Origin: Stenotrophomonas africana
Lineage (GTDB): Bacteria; Pseudomonadota; Gammaproteobacteria; Xanthomonadales; Xanthomonadaceae
NCBI RefSeq assembly: GCF_013004645.1
Contig: NZ_JABEME010000002.1
Location: 248,001 to 312,000 of the forward strand
Direction of reading: 5' to 3'
Length of the DNA: 64,000 nucleotides
The notes under the pieces were generated by a model, which did not search any database, was not told the DNA's origin, and saw nothing but the letters and a program-made list of their open reading frames with translations. Made by a program: the position numbers and the translations under genes. Positions 16,519 through 26,683 of the stretch are shown piece by piece (the stretch's first letter is position 1; each line of letters opens with the position of its first letter).

Positions 16519-17646
16519 ATGCGCTTTACGACCCGCCCCCCTCAATGGCCGCGCCAACTGGCGATAGGCCTGCTCGTCATCGGCCTTGCTGCCTGTTCGC
16601 CTGACGCACCCCAGAAAACGCAGAAGCCCACTGCACTCACCGCGAGCGTCAGCTTTGTCCATCGTCATGAACTGACGCCGGAAGTCCGCATCGTCGGACA
16701 GCTGGTGCCGCAGGAGATGGTGCGTGTCCAGCCGCAGGTTGATGGACTGATCGTGCAGAAGGTGCTGGTCGAAGCCGGGCAGCATGTGCGTGCGGGCCAG
16801 CCCCTGCTGGCGCTTGATGTGACCACTACCAAGCTGCAGCAACAGCAAGCCGCCGCAGAACGGCAGCGGGCGTGGGCGGATGTCGAGCGCATGCGCCGCG
16901 AACTGGAAAAGATGCGAGCGGTTGCCGACATTGGAGGCATTTCGCGCAATACCATTGAAAGCAACGCGCTTCAGCTGAAGGCGGCCGAGGCGACCGCCCA
17001 TGCCGCCGACGCTGCGGAAGCGTTGGCGAGTACCCGGCTGCAGCAGGCAGCCTTCCGCGCCCCCTTTGATGCGCTGGTGCTTCAGCGAAACGTAGAGGTG
17101 GGCGACCGCACCGGCGCCGCCGAAACACCGTACTTCGTTCTTGCCAAGGACGGCGGCGTGGAGTTCGAAGCGTTCGCCAGTCTCCGCCAGCTCGACCAGA
17201 TCAAGCCCGGCATGGCCGCACGCATCCAGGTTGACGGCCAGGTGCCGGCCGCAGGCCAGGTCAAGAGTGCTGCAGTCGCCGTTGATGGCCAGACCCGCAG
17301 TGGCCGCGTACGTGTCACTGCCGATGCCTCTGCGCTCGGCGCCAGTGGCGCGCCCGCATCGATCCTGATCACCTTGCCCAGCCGCCAGGCGGTAGCCGTG
17401 CCGGTGGATGCGCTGCGCTTTGACCCGACTCCCTGGGTATGGAAGGTCGATGAGCGCAACGTCGTGCGTCGCCAGGACGTGGAGCTTGGCGTTGCCAACG
17501 GCGACCACTACGAGGTCATCCGTGGGTTGAAGGAAGGGGATCGTGTCGTCGGCGATTCCGGTGCGCTGCTTGTCGAAGGTGACCAGATCACCGCAGTCGA
17601 TCCGCGCAGCCCGGTTGCCGCTCCGTCAGCGAGGAAGCCCAAGTGA
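16519..17646 (+). CDS. RND efflux periplasmic adaptor (membrane fusion lipoprotein)
   Basis: A 375-residue adaptor. The ATG at 16519 gives a lipoprotein signal peptide ending in the lipobox LAAC; the in-frame ATG at 16474 would put 15 extra residues in front and overlaps the operator. The biotinyl-lipoyl half motifs (VQPQVDGLIVQKVLVEAGQH and FRAPFDALVLQRNVEVGD) flank a helical hairpin, followed by beta-barrel and membrane-proximal domains. It links the inner-membrane pump with the outer-membrane channel. The stop overlaps the GTG start of the pump gene by 4 nt, indicating coupled translation. Confidence 0.92.
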   Translation: MRFTTRPPQWPRQLAIGLLVIGLAACSPDAPQKTQKPTALTASVSFVHRHELTPEVRIVGQLVPQEMVRVQPQVDGLIVQKVLVEAGQHVRAGQPLLALDVTTTKLQQQQAAAERQRAWADVERMRRELEKMRAVADIGGISRNTIESNALQLKAAEATAHAADAAEALASTRLQQAAFRAPFDALVLQRNVEVGDRTGAAETPYFVLAKDGGVEFEAFASLRQLDQIKPGMAARIQVDGQVPAAGQVKSAAVAVDGQTRSGRVRVTADASALGASGAPASILITLPSRQAVAVPVDALRFDPTPWVWKVDERNVVRRQDVELGVANGDHYEVIRGLKEGDRVVGDSGALLVEGDQITAVDPRSPVAAPSARKPK

Positions 17647-20600
17647 AGATCGGCATTTCCGAATGGGCGGTCAAGCATCCCACGCCCGTCATTCTTCTCT
17701 TCGTGTTGCTGACCCTGATGGGCATCGGTGGCTATGCCGGTCTTCCGCTGGCTGGATCGCCGAAGGTCGAGCTTCCCATCGTCGAAGTGCGCGTCGATCA
17801 ACCCGGCGCCACTCCAGCGGAGCTTGAGGGAAACGTCGCCCGCCGTATCGAAGATGGACTCAGCGATATTGCCTCGCTCAGTCATCTCAACACGGTCATC
17901 AGCGAAGGCTCCGTGGTCATCACGGCAGAGTTTGCCTTTGATGCGAACCTGGATCGCGCAACGCAGGACGTGCGCGAGTCGGTCTCGCGCGTCCGTCCTC
18001 AGCTGCCGGGCAACGTCTCCGAGCCAGTGATCAAGCGCGTCGATGTTTCCGGTGGCGTGCAGTTGAGCTACGCCGTGCGTTCGGACACCTTGTCCCAGGT
18101 GGCGCTGAGCCGCTACATCGACGAGGAGGTGCGCCCAGCACTGCTCGCCGTGCCGGGCGTCCAGGAAGTCACCCGCCGCGGCGGTGCCCGTCGCGAGTTC
18201 CGTGTCGAGCTGGAACCCGAAAGGCTGGCGGCCAGCGGCCTCAGCCTGGCCGAGGTCCATCGGCAGCTCATTGCCAGTGAAGCCAACCTGCCGGGCGGCA
18301 GTGTCCGCAACGAGGTCGGCGACCGGTCGATCCGCATCACCAGCGCAAGTGCCTCGGCCATTGCGCTGGGCGAAAAGCTGATCAGCCTCCCGGCTGGTGG
18401 CAGCATCCGCCTGGACGAGGTCGCCCACATTCTGGACGCCGGCAACGCAAGCGAAGGCTACGCGATGCTGGACGGCCGTCCGGTCACCGTCATCGAACTG
18501 CGCAAGAAGCGCGGCGCCAGCGAAACCAGCATGGCCGATGCCGTGGCCAAGACACTGGCCGACATGCAGCGTTCCCCGCACCTGGCCACCTTCGAGCTGT
18601 TCAATGACGGTGTGCAGACCACGCGTGAGAGCTTCCATAGCGCACGCAGCACCCTACTGGAAGGTGCCGCGCTGACCGTTCTCGTCGTGCTGCTGTTCCT
18701 GCGCAGCTGGCGCGCCACCCTGGTCGCAGCGCTCGCCATCCCGTTCTCGCTGCTGCCTACATTTGCCGCGATGTACGCGCTGGGCTTCTCGCTCAACGTC
18801 ATCACCCTGCTGGCCCTGATCCTGGTCATCGGCATCCTCGTCGATGACGCGATCGTCGAGGTCGAGAACATCGAGCGGCGCATCGAGCAAGGGGATAGTC
18901 CGCGCCAGGCGGCACTACTCGGTGCAGATGCGATCGGACTGGCCGTGATCGCGATCACCGCCACCATCGTCGCCGTGTTCCTTCCGGTCAGCCTGATCCC
19001 GGGCATGATCGGCCAGTTCTTCCGGGAGTTTGGCCTGACCGCCAGCATCGCGGTGATCGCCTCGTTGATCGTGGCGCGGCTGCTGACCCCGCTGCTCTGC
19101 GCCGTGCTGCTGAAGCCGCGCCCGCATGCGCAGGCCGGCACCACCGAATCCGCGCTCACCCGTCATTACGATCGATTGCTGACCTGGACGCTGCGTCATC
19201 GCAAGACCAGCGTGCTGGCCGCCGTGCTGGTGATGGTCGCCACTGTCGGGTTGCTGTCGATGATTCCGTCCGGCTTCATCCCCACGCCGCAGCCCAATGC
19301 CTACCAGGTGCGTTACCAGCTCTCGCCCGGCATCACGTACGAGCGCGCGGTGCATCGCGCCGAAGCCATCCGCCGGGCGGTGGATGGCATCCCGGAGGTC
19401 AAGCACGTGTTCCTTTCCGATGGCGGAAGCGCCTTCACCGGCACGGCCCTGCTTGTACTGAAGCCACGCGGCGAGCGGTCGCGGCCGAACGCGGCGATCG
19501 AGCAATCCATCCGCGAGCGGCTGGAGGGGCTGAAGGACATTCGCCCGGAGCTGCTGCTGGGGGAGGGCAACAAGGAAATGTCGCTGTCGTTCCGCAGCCG
19601 GGATACCGCTGCCCTCGATGCATTCGTTACCCAGTTGGGGCGTGAGGCCAAATCGATCCCGGGCCTGCGCGATGTCAGCACCACCATTCCTCTGCCGCGC
19701 CCGGGCTACGACCTGAAGATCAATCAGCAGGATGCCGCCCGACTGGGCGTCCTTCCGCAGGATCTTGCGTCCATGCTCAATACCGCCAGCTACGGTGGCC
19801 TGGATACGTTGCTGCCACGCGTGCCGGTGGGCAACGAACAGGTGCCCGTCCGCATCCGGGTAGCCGGTGGTACGCGTATCAGTGCGGAACAGATCCTGGA
19901 TCTTCCGGTGCAGACCAAGTCCGGGAAGACCATCCCGCTGCGTGCGTTGGCCACCCTTGTTCCCACCGAAACACCGGCCAGCGTGCGTCGCCTTGACCGC
20001 GAGCGGGTCGTTGAACTAACCGCCAACCTGAACGGACTGACGCTCAGCCAGGCGGTCGAGCAGGTCCGCCAGCTGAAGACCTACGCGCAGATGCCCGCTG
20101 GAGTGCGCTACACCGAGTACGGCGACACCAAGTACATGACCGAAATGTTCACGCAGTTCGGTGTGGCCATCCTGCTGGGGCTGGTAGCCGTCTACGCCGT
20201 GCTGGTGCTGCTCTTCAGTGATTGGCTGCAGCCGATCACCATCATGACGGCACTTCCGCTGTCTCTCGGTGGTGCGGCGCTGGCGCTGCTGCTTACCGGC
20301 CATTCGCTGACCATTTCCACGGTGATTGGCTTGCTGATGCTGTTCGCAATCGTCGGCAAGAACTCGATCCTGCTGGTGGACTACATCGTTGAAGACCGCG
20401 AGAAGGGCCAGGACCGGGAGCAGGCCGTGCGTAGTGCGGGCCGTGAACGTATCCGCCCCATCCTGATGACGACCGTCGCCATGGTTGGCGGCATGTTGCC
20501 GGCAGCCTTTGGCTTCGGTGGCGACGATGGCTTCCGCGCGCCGATGGCGATCGCGGTGGTCGGCGGTCTGCTGGCCTCCACGCTGCTGAGCCTGCTGTTT

Positions 20601-20693
20601 GTCCCGGTGGCCTACACCCTGATGGATGACCTGGAGAACCGATGGCTGCGCCGTCGCAAGAACCACCCCTTGAACGGAGAGACTGCCCCGTGA
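17643..20693 (+). CDS. RND multidrug efflux pump, inner-membrane subunit
   Basis: A 1016-residue resistance-nodulation-division transporter of the AcrB/MdtB-like group, with a GTG start overlapping the adaptor stop. Twelve membrane helices and two large periplasmic loops are evident. The proton-relay aspartates sit in VIGILVDDAIVEVEN (TM4) and the lysine in FAIVGKNSILLVDYI (TM10). These are drug/proton rather than metal-pump features. Together with the flanking adaptor and outer-membrane gene it forms a complete tripartite pump. S. maltophilia has several Sme systems; I cannot say which, if any, this equals. Confidence 0.93.
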   Translation: MKIGISEWAVKHPTPVILLFVLLTLMGIGGYAGLPLAGSPKVELPIVEVRVDQPGATPAELEGNVARRIEDGLSDIASLSHLNTVISEGSVVITAEFAFDANLDRATQDVRESVSRVRPQLPGNVSEPVIKRVDVSGGVQLSYAVRSDTLSQVALSRYIDEEVRPALLAVPGVQEVTRRGGARREFRVELEPERLAASGLSLAEVHRQLIASEANLPGGSVRNEVGDRSIRITSASASAIALGEKLISLPAGGSIRLDEVAHILDAGNASEGYAMLDGRPVTVIELRKKRGASETSMADAVAKTLADMQRSPHLATFELFNDGVQTTRESFHSARSTLLEGAALTVLVVLLFLRSWRATLVAALAIPFSLLPTFAAMYALGFSLNVITLLALILVIGILVDDAIVEVENIERRIEQGDSPRQAALLGADAIGLAVIAITATIVAVFLPVSLIPGMIGQFFREFGLTASIAVIASLIVARLLTPLLCAVLLKPRPHAQAGTTESALTRHYDRLLTWTLRHRKTSVLAAVLVMVATVGLLSMIPSGFIPTPQPNAYQVRYQLSPGITYERAVHRAEAIRRAVDGIPEVKHVFLSDGGSAFTGTALLVLKPRGERSRPNAAIEQSIRERLEGLKDIRPELLLGEGNKEMSLSFRSRDTAALDAFVTQLGREAKSIPGLRDVSTTIPLPRPGYDLKINQQDAARLGVLPQDLASMLNTASYGGLDTLLPRVPVGNEQVPVRIRVAGGTRISAEQILDLPVQTKSGKTIPLRALATLVPTETPASVRRLDRERVVELTANLNGLTLSQAVEQVRQLKTYAQMPAGVRYTEYGDTKYMTEMFTQFGVAILLGLVAVYAVLVLLFSDWLQPITIMTALPLSLGGAALALLLTGHSLTISTVIGLLMLFAIVGKNSILLVDYIVEDREKGQDREQAVRSAGRERIRPILMTTVAMVGGMLPAAFGFGGDDGFRAPMAIAVVGGLLASTLLSLLFVPVAYTLMDDLENRWLRRRKNHPLNGETAP

Positions 20694-22072
20694 AGTACAT
20701 GACCCTCCGCCGTCGTTTCATGGCCATCACCATCACCGCCGTGTTGGGGGCCATCGGGTCTCCTGCAGCGCTCGCACAGGCCAGCCAGCCCGCGTGGGTG
20801 CACTGGGAGGATCCGGAGCTAGAGCGGTTGCTGTCGCTCGCATCCAGAAGCTCTCCGACGCTGGCGCAGGCGGCCGCACGCCTAGAAGAAGCGCGCGCCG
20901 CCACGGCCGGTGCGCAGGCCAATCGCTGGCCAGAGCTGACGGCCAACGGTGGCGTGCAGCGCACGCAGCGCCCGGAGTCGAGTGCCCTAGTCAGCAGCAC
21001 GGGATCTCCACGCTACTTCACCCAGAGCAATCTGGATGCAACGCTGCGGTGGCAGATCGATCTGTTTGGCCGAAAGCGCGCCGCCCTGGCCAGCAGCGCT
21101 GCCCGCCAGGAAGCGGAACGCCTGGAGTTCATCCGCACGCGGGCCCGGCTGGCCGCCGAGATCGCGCGGCAGTACATGATGTTGCGCGCGGGTGACCAGC
21201 AGCAGCGGGTTGAAGAAGAACTGGCGATCGTCCTCAGCGAGATTGCCGGCATCGACGAGGCGCTTGAGCAGGCAGGACTGCAGTCGGTTGCGGAGACCGC
21301 GCCCCTGAAAGTGGAGATCGCCAATCGCCAGGCCAGCCTGGAGGAGGGCCTTCACAACCGCGCATTGGCCATGGCCAGGCTGGCTACCCTCACCGGGATC
21401 AGTCCTCCGTTGCTCGACGACATCGCCTCCCGCTACCGTCCGGCGCCGCAATGCGCCAGTCCCGAGCCGATTGGCATTCCGATCAGCGTTGTCGCCAGCC
21501 GCCCGGAAGTCATGGCTGCGGAGTCACTGCTGCGCGCCAGCCAGGCAGATCGCTTCATTGCCGAACGCGCGAACTGGCCCACGCTGACCCTGTCCGGAAC
21601 GGGGGGCTGGGCGAGGGAGGGCAGCGGTGGCGGACTGATCGCAGGGAGCAACCTGGCCAGCCAGCTGCTCGGCTCCCTGGGCCTGCAACTGCTCGACTTC
21701 GGCCGGGCCCGTGCAGAGAAGGATGCCGCACAGGCACGTCTTGACCGTGCCGGCGCCACCTATGCAGAGGCGATTCTTCTAGCAGCAGAGGACGTCGACG
21801 CTGCGGTTGCAGATGTCTCGCGTGCCTCGAAGTCCCGCGAGCAGCAGAGGGTAGCGGCGAGCACTGCCGATCGCGCCATGCTGATTGCTGACGCGAGGCT
21901 TGAATCCGGCCTGATCAATCGGCGCGAAGATCTGGCGATCAGGCGGAGCACGCTGGAAGAGCGCCTGAGGCTGATCGCAACCGTCCAGCAGAAATGCGAG
22001 GCGGACATCCGCCTCTCGCTGGCGACCACATCAGGTGGACCGCCTGCCACAAACCGGATCAGCAGTCGCTGA
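20690..22072 (+). CDS. Outer-membrane efflux channel (TolC/NodT family)
   Basis: A 460-residue outer-membrane factor; the GTG at 20690 overlaps the pump stop and has CGGAGAG upstream. The start MKYMTLRRRF leads into a signal peptide ending AALAQAS, with no lipobox. Two homologous coiled-coil halves follow, with patterns such as TLAQAAARLEEARAATAGAQ and GSLGLQLLDFGRARAEKDAA, typical of this family. It completes the tripartite pump and ends 67 nt before a second TetR gene. Confidence 0.9.
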   Translation: MKYMTLRRRFMAITITAVLGAIGSPAALAQASQPAWVHWEDPELERLLSLASRSSPTLAQAAARLEEARAATAGAQANRWPELTANGGVQRTQRPESSALVSSTGSPRYFTQSNLDATLRWQIDLFGRKRAALASSAARQEAERLEFIRTRARLAAEIARQYMMLRAGDQQQRVEEELAIVLSEIAGIDEALEQAGLQSVAETAPLKVEIANRQASLEEGLHNRALAMARLATLTGISPPLLDDIASRYRPAPQCASPEPIGIPISVVASRPEVMAAESLLRASQADRFIAERANWPTLTLSGTGGWAREGSGGGLIAGSNLASQLLGSLGLQLLDFGRARAEKDAAQARLDRAGATYAEAILLAAEDVDAAVADVSRASKSREQQRVAASTADRAMLIADARLESGLINRREDLAIRRSTLEERLRLIATVQQKCEADIRLSLATTSGGPPATNRISSR

Positions 22073-22139
22073 CCAGCAGGCCAAGGGCGGAGCTGCAACG
22101 CAGCTCCGGTATATCGATACAGGAAGGGCTGATTCCAAC

Positions 22140-22820
22140 ATGGCACGACAACGGAAAGAGGATGCAGAGGCGACGCGGAAACGGATTCTCGACGCCGCAC
22201 GCAGTTGCTTTCTGCAGTTTGGTTTCTCCAGCACATCGATGGAGATGATTGCGTCGCATGCAGGCAACACACGGGGCGCCATCTATTGGCACTTCAAGTC
22301 GAAGGAGCACATCCTGAGTGTGTTGACGGAGCTGGAGCTGGCCCCGTGGCACGGCAGGCTGCGCTGGGATGCGGTGAGGAAATCGGATGAGCCTCTGAAG
22401 CTACTTCGCTATGAGCTCTTGAAGTCCCTTCGGGAATTCTCGCAGAACGTCCGACTTCGGGATATGTTCGAGGTGCTGCTTCACGCAGGCCCGTCGGCCA
22501 GTCTCGATGGTGTGCGTCTGCTTGCGCAGCGAGGAGCGCTGGTCGAACTTCATACGTTGGAGCGGGTGTTGCAACGGGCGGATGAGCTAGGGCAGCTGCT
22601 TCAGCGTACCAACGTCACCGTTGCGGCACGCAGTCTATACACCGGTATATCTGGTGTTCTATACGGCGCCATCCTCGATCCGGAGGAGTTCAGCATTGAA
22701 CGCGACGGAGAACTTGTGCTGGACGCGTTTCTACTGCTCCACGCGCCGATTCACGCGCTGTATGGCCCGGAGGAAAGGAGCGTGGTGCCGAGCTGGGAGA
22801 GGCAGAGCCCTCGTAAGTAG
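22140..22820 (+). CDS. TetR/AcrR-family regulator at the end of the efflux operon
   Basis: A 226-residue TetR protein of the AcrR/TtgR/SmeT subtype: TRKRILDAARSCFLQFGF, then MEMIASHAGNTRGAIYWHF, a pattern typical of efflux regulators. The ATG at 22140 is preceded by AGGAAGG. It lies in the same direction as the pump genes with a 67-nt gap, so it may be cotranscribed and give a second layer of control. It is more AT-rich than the pump genes. It differs clearly in sequence from the TetR at 15815. Confidence 0.88.
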   Translation: MARQRKEDAEATRKRILDAARSCFLQFGFSSTSMEMIASHAGNTRGAIYWHFKSKEHILSVLTELELAPWHGRLRWDAVRKSDEPLKLLRYELLKSLREFSQNVRLRDMFEVLLHAGPSASLDGVRLLAQRGALVELHTLERVLQRADELGQLLQRTNVTVAARSLYTGISGVLYGAILDPEEFSIERDGELVLDAFLLLHAPIHALYGPEERSVVPSWERQSPRK

Positions 22821-23369
22821 TAGGTTGGCCAGCTGAGCACGATCACTGGTCGAGTCCTCAAGGGGGCCTCAGTAGAATCACGGGAATGACTCTGTCCTCG
22901 GAAGATCGTCTTCGAAGTTGCGTAGTAACTGCGCACCGCAATGGAACCGTCGAAACGAAACAGAAGTTGGTGGAGTGCTTCATCAACCCGATCGGGGAGC
23001 TCATCTCAAGCCCTGCAGAGCAAAAAAGGGGCGCTACTCTGTATGGCTGATCCAGGCTGGTAACAGGCCCAAGGTCCGGCGCAGCGTAGGCCCCTGTTGC
23101 CAAATGATTTTCTGCGGCCCCGTTCCCGTGCGCCGCGCCGAGGCGTTCGATAGCCAAAATGAGTGCATAGAGGTTCACGCCTCCAAAATATGGATCTTCT
23201 GATCGCCTCGCGATCCGATGAATGAAAAATAAGTTCAGGTATGTCTGTAAGTATTTACATTCGCGTAATGGAGTGAAAGTGACGTTAAGGTCCACCTGTC
23301 TCAGCGAGCGGTACGAACCAAGGGCCGCTGAGGTTTTGCCGATTCCGCATCCATTGAAGGAAGCTCTCT
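22821..23369. other. Intergenic region before TonB receptor
   Basis: About 550 nt with no supported gene. G+C falls here, marking the start of a second accessory stretch. It should contain the promoter of the TonB-dependent receptor; an AT-rich segment (GAATGAAAAATAAG near 23220) is a possible promoter region. Confidence 0.4.
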
Positions 23370-26345
23370 ATGCGAAAGACAGGTTATCCACGGAAACGCA
23401 TGTTGGTACTTGCGATGCTGGCAGCACATATGGCGCCGGTGGTCGCAGCAGCACAGGACAGTCATCAAGGCGACGCTACACGGACTACTGATCTGGATAA
23501 GGTGAATGTTACTGGTTCCCGTATTGCTCGGACTGGCTTCACGACGTCATCGCCTGTCCTCGCTCTGACAGCCGAAGAAATTCGACAGACTGGGGCGGTG
23601 ACCATCGGCGAGGTGCTGAGCAGTCTTCCGCAGATGTCGCCGACCTTCACGCTTGGAAATTCAACGCGCGCGATTGGCACTGCAGGCCTTGGTTTGATTG
23701 ATCTGCGTGGCATGGGAACAAGCAGAACTCTCGTGCTAGTCAATGGTCGGCGCCATGTCGGCGGTGACGCTGGCGAAACGACGGTTGATGTCAATACGAT
23801 TCCTGTTGAGCTCATTGAACGCGTGGAAGTGATTACGGGCGGAGCATCGGCAATCTATGGTGCCGACGCTGTTGCTGGTGTTGTCAACTTCATCATGAAG
23901 AAGAAGTTCGAAGGCTTTGAAGTACGCGCCCAGCATGGACTTGCCGGTGAGGGTGGCTTTAACAAGTCATTTGTCTCCGCCACTGCTGGCAGATCCTTCG
24001 CAGAGGGGCGCGGAAATGCAGCAATTTCCGTGGAGCTAAGTCGTCAGGGGCGATTTGGCAGGAGCGAACGGAGCATTGCACGCCGCTACGATGTTTCCGT
24101 TCCAAACCCAGCGTTTGATCCGACCCGGCCTCCTAGTGAGGGCAACCCGGAAAACATTCTTGCTCGGCCAGGTGGGAACTATGCGCTTTCCTACGGTGGA
24201 ACATTCGATCTTGGTGGAAAATTCAACTACAGGGATCCCAAAAGCTATCGATTCCGTCATCACTTCAACCCCGACGGAACGTTCAGCAAAAATCGATTTG
24301 ACGGACCAGTGCCAAATCCAAACTCGTGTGTCAATTGTGACTTCTCGGACCTGAATGCAGTAGAGGATCTACAGCCAAAGTTTGAGCGCTACAGCGTAAA
24401 TGCGCTTGTCAACTTTGAAATCACTGACAACCATCGAGCCTTCTTCGAAGGCAAGTACACGAAGACAGAGTCTGAGTTCTTTACGCAACCCTCCTTCGAT
24501 AGAGGGATTGTTGTAAAGCGAGACAATGCATTCATATCGCCGCAGCTTGGCGCGTTGATGGATGCAAATGGTGCGGATACGTTGTCGATCTCGCGATTCA
24601 ACGTCGATGCGGGGCGTCGTGGTGAAGAAGTCAAGCGAGAAACCAAGCGAATTGTCCTTGGTCTCGAGGGCTCGTTTGGCGACAACTGGAGCTACGAAGC
24701 CTCTGCCAATTATGGCGAGACCGTCGTAGATCGTATCAACGTCAACAACCGAATTAACGAGAGGTGGTTCGCTGGGCTCGACGCGGTCAAGGACGGGAGT
24801 GGGAAGGTCGTCTGCCGCATGGATCTGGATCCCGGCGCTATCAATCCGGATACCGATGAGCCGTATCGACGTGATCTGATGGGAGGGCGCTGCGTACCGT
24901 TCAGCATCATGGGCCACGGAGCGGTCTCGCCTGAGGCTGCCGAATGGTTCAATGCCCGGTCCCCGTATCGAGCAAAGATGCAGCAGACGGTGTTCAGTGG
25001 ATCCGTCTCGAACAATGCACTGTTCTCTCTTCCTGCCGGCGATGTTGGCGTTGCCGCCGGCCTCGAGTTCAGGAGGGAGAAGAGTTCGGAGCGCACGGAT
25101 CCCCTCTCCGCCGCAGGTAATACCTTCCTGAATGCAATTCCTGGAAGTGGCGGTTCCTACAATGTAAAAGAGGCTTTCGCCGAGTTCAACGTCCCTCTGC
25201 TGGCGGACATTCCCAGCATCAGGCGGCTGTCTCTTGACCTCGCTGGGCGATACTCCAAGTACAACACCATTGGCTCAACGAAGACGTGGAATGTTGGGCT
25301 TGATTGGGAGATCACCTCTACGCTGCGTGCACGCGGGACCATCGCACGCGCCATTCGTGCGCCCAGCATCTCAGAGATGTTTGGACCGCAACTCGAGAAC
25401 TTTGCGCAGATCAATGACCCATGTGATACCAACAGAACCAACCCCAATCGGCCCTCAACCGCTGCAGACCCAGCACTTCGCGCTGCAAACTGTGCCGCGT
25501 TGGGGATCCCCGCAGGATGGGTCGATTCGTACGGCGCATCCAGGCCCGGCGTGAGTGGCGGCAATCCGAATCTCAAGCCGGAGCGCGCTGAAACGATGTC
25601 TGCCGGCTTCGTATGGCAGCCAGAGGTCCTTGAAGGGTTTGGGATGTCAGTTGATTACTGGCGCATCAACCTTGAAGATGCGATTGGATCCGTCACTGCG
25701 CAAACCATCGCCACCAGGTGTGTTGACGCTCCTGGAGGTGTCAGCAATAAGTTCTGCTCCCTGATCACACGCGCACCAAGCGGAGGTAGCAAGGGCTTCC
25801 CTGAATACAGCGTCAGCCGCTGGGTTGCCACCGCCGAGAATCTCGCAAAGAGCCGGCGTGAGGGTGTCGACTTTGAATTTAGCTATGAGTTTGGTCTCGG
25901 GCCTGGGCGCATGAGTACTAGATTGGTTGGTACTCGCCTGCTGCAATCCCGTGAGTGGGAATTCCAGGACTATCCGGACGAGTACACCGAGAACTCCAAC
26001 TCGGTTACGGATCCTCGTTGGAAAGGGCAGTTCACTACGAAGTATGTGCAAGGGAACTTCAGAGCCAGCTGGGATATGCGCTATGTGCATCGCAACCTCC
26101 GGGTGACGCCCGATAGCTACAGGAGCAATCCGGGCTCACAAAGCCCCATCTGGAATCCCTCGTTCACATATCACAACCTTCAAGTTGGGTACAAGATTTC
26201 GGACTCTGGCGTTGAGGTTTATGGAGGCATCGACAACGTTTTTGATAAGGATCCGCCCGTAAACTACTTCGGCCAGAACGTTGGTGCGGCCCACTACGAC
26301 AATGTCGGCCGATTTATGTACATGGGTCTCAACTACAAGTTCTAA
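23370..26345 (+). CDS. TonB-dependent outer-membrane receptor
   Basis: A 991-residue receptor. The signal peptide ends near VVAAAQ. A plug domain follows (VNVTGSRIARTGFTTSSPV, then ITGGASAIYGADAVAGVVNF), and then a large 22-strand-type barrel ending in the terminal signature MYMGLNYKF. The start ATG has GGAAG upstream. The type with ASAIYGADAVAG is widespread in xanthomonads and takes up unknown ligands, often sugars or peptides. Codon use is lower in G+C than core genes. A PqqD-like gene follows, so a link to peptide chemistry is possible but unproven. Confidence 0.92.
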   Translation: MRKTGYPRKRMLVLAMLAAHMAPVVAAAQDSHQGDATRTTDLDKVNVTGSRIARTGFTTSSPVLALTAEEIRQTGAVTIGEVLSSLPQMSPTFTLGNSTRAIGTAGLGLIDLRGMGTSRTLVLVNGRRHVGGDAGETTVDVNTIPVELIERVEVITGGASAIYGADAVAGVVNFIMKKKFEGFEVRAQHGLAGEGGFNKSFVSATAGRSFAEGRGNAAISVELSRQGRFGRSERSIARRYDVSVPNPAFDPTRPPSEGNPENILARPGGNYALSYGGTFDLGGKFNYRDPKSYRFRHHFNPDGTFSKNRFDGPVPNPNSCVNCDFSDLNAVEDLQPKFERYSVNALVNFEITDNHRAFFEGKYTKTESEFFTQPSFDRGIVVKRDNAFISPQLGALMDANGADTLSISRFNVDAGRRGEEVKRETKRIVLGLEGSFGDNWSYEASANYGETVVDRINVNNRINERWFAGLDAVKDGSGKVVCRMDLDPGAINPDTDEPYRRDLMGGRCVPFSIMGHGAVSPEAAEWFNARSPYRAKMQQTVFSGSVSNNALFSLPAGDVGVAAGLEFRREKSSERTDPLSAAGNTFLNAIPGSGGSYNVKEAFAEFNVPLLADIPSIRRLSLDLAGRYSKYNTIGSTKTWNVGLDWEITSTLRARGTIARAIRAPSISEMFGPQLENFAQINDPCDTNRTNPNRPSTAADPALRAANCAALGIPAGWVDSYGASRPGVSGGNPNLKPERAETMSAGFVWQPEVLEGFGMSVDYWRINLEDAIGSVTAQTIATRCVDAPGGVSNKFCSLITRAPSGGSKGFPEYSVSRWVATAENLAKSRREGVDFEFSYEFGLGPGRMSTRLVGTRLLQSREWEFQDYPDEYTENSNSVTDPRWKGQFTTKYVQGNFRASWDMRYVHRNLRVTPDSYRSNPGSQSPIWNPSFTYHNLQVGYKISDSGVEVYGGIDNVFDKDPPVNYFGQNVGAAHYDNVGRFMYMGLNYKF

Positions 26346-26366
26346 CTGGGATCCCAAGGCGAGTTG

Positions 26367-26392
26367 GGCCAGTCCGCCTCGGCGGGCTGGCC
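26367..26392 (+). terminator. Strong hairpin after TonB receptor
   Basis: GGCCAGTCCGCC/GGCGGGCTGGCC forms about 11 pairs (one G-T) around a small loop, 22 nt after the receptor stop. There is no T run. It could act as a weak terminator or protect the receptor mRNA 3' end. Confidence 0.55.
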
Positions 26393-26683
26393 ATGTCCAC
26401 GACAGCAGCGGCGGTCGAGCACATTCCGGAGGGAATCTCTCGGCCGTCCAGCGTCAGCCCTTCAGTATCAACGAGGCACCCGATGGGGCAGTACTTGCCT
26501 CCAAAGATCTCTGATCTATACGGACAGATTGAGTGCTCGCTTTTCAGTTGCGGCGCTGAGCCCGAGCAGTTGCCCTTGAGTTCTGGGATGCATTCTTCCA
26601 GGTCAGGTGCGACGTCAGGCGCCGTAGACGGGGAATTCTTGGGCCAGCCTAGTGGCGTGGCCTTTCTGTACGCAAAGGACTTC

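Noticed and set aside
16504..18638. Long minus-strand frames opposite the RND adaptor and pump genes
   Set aside because: They are antisense to well-defined efflux genes and have no recognisable domains.
26393..26683. N-terminal extension of the PqqD-like gene
   Set aside because: It begins directly after a hairpin without a ribosome site, is Ser-rich and has no similarity to PqqD; the ATG at 26684 gives the family length.
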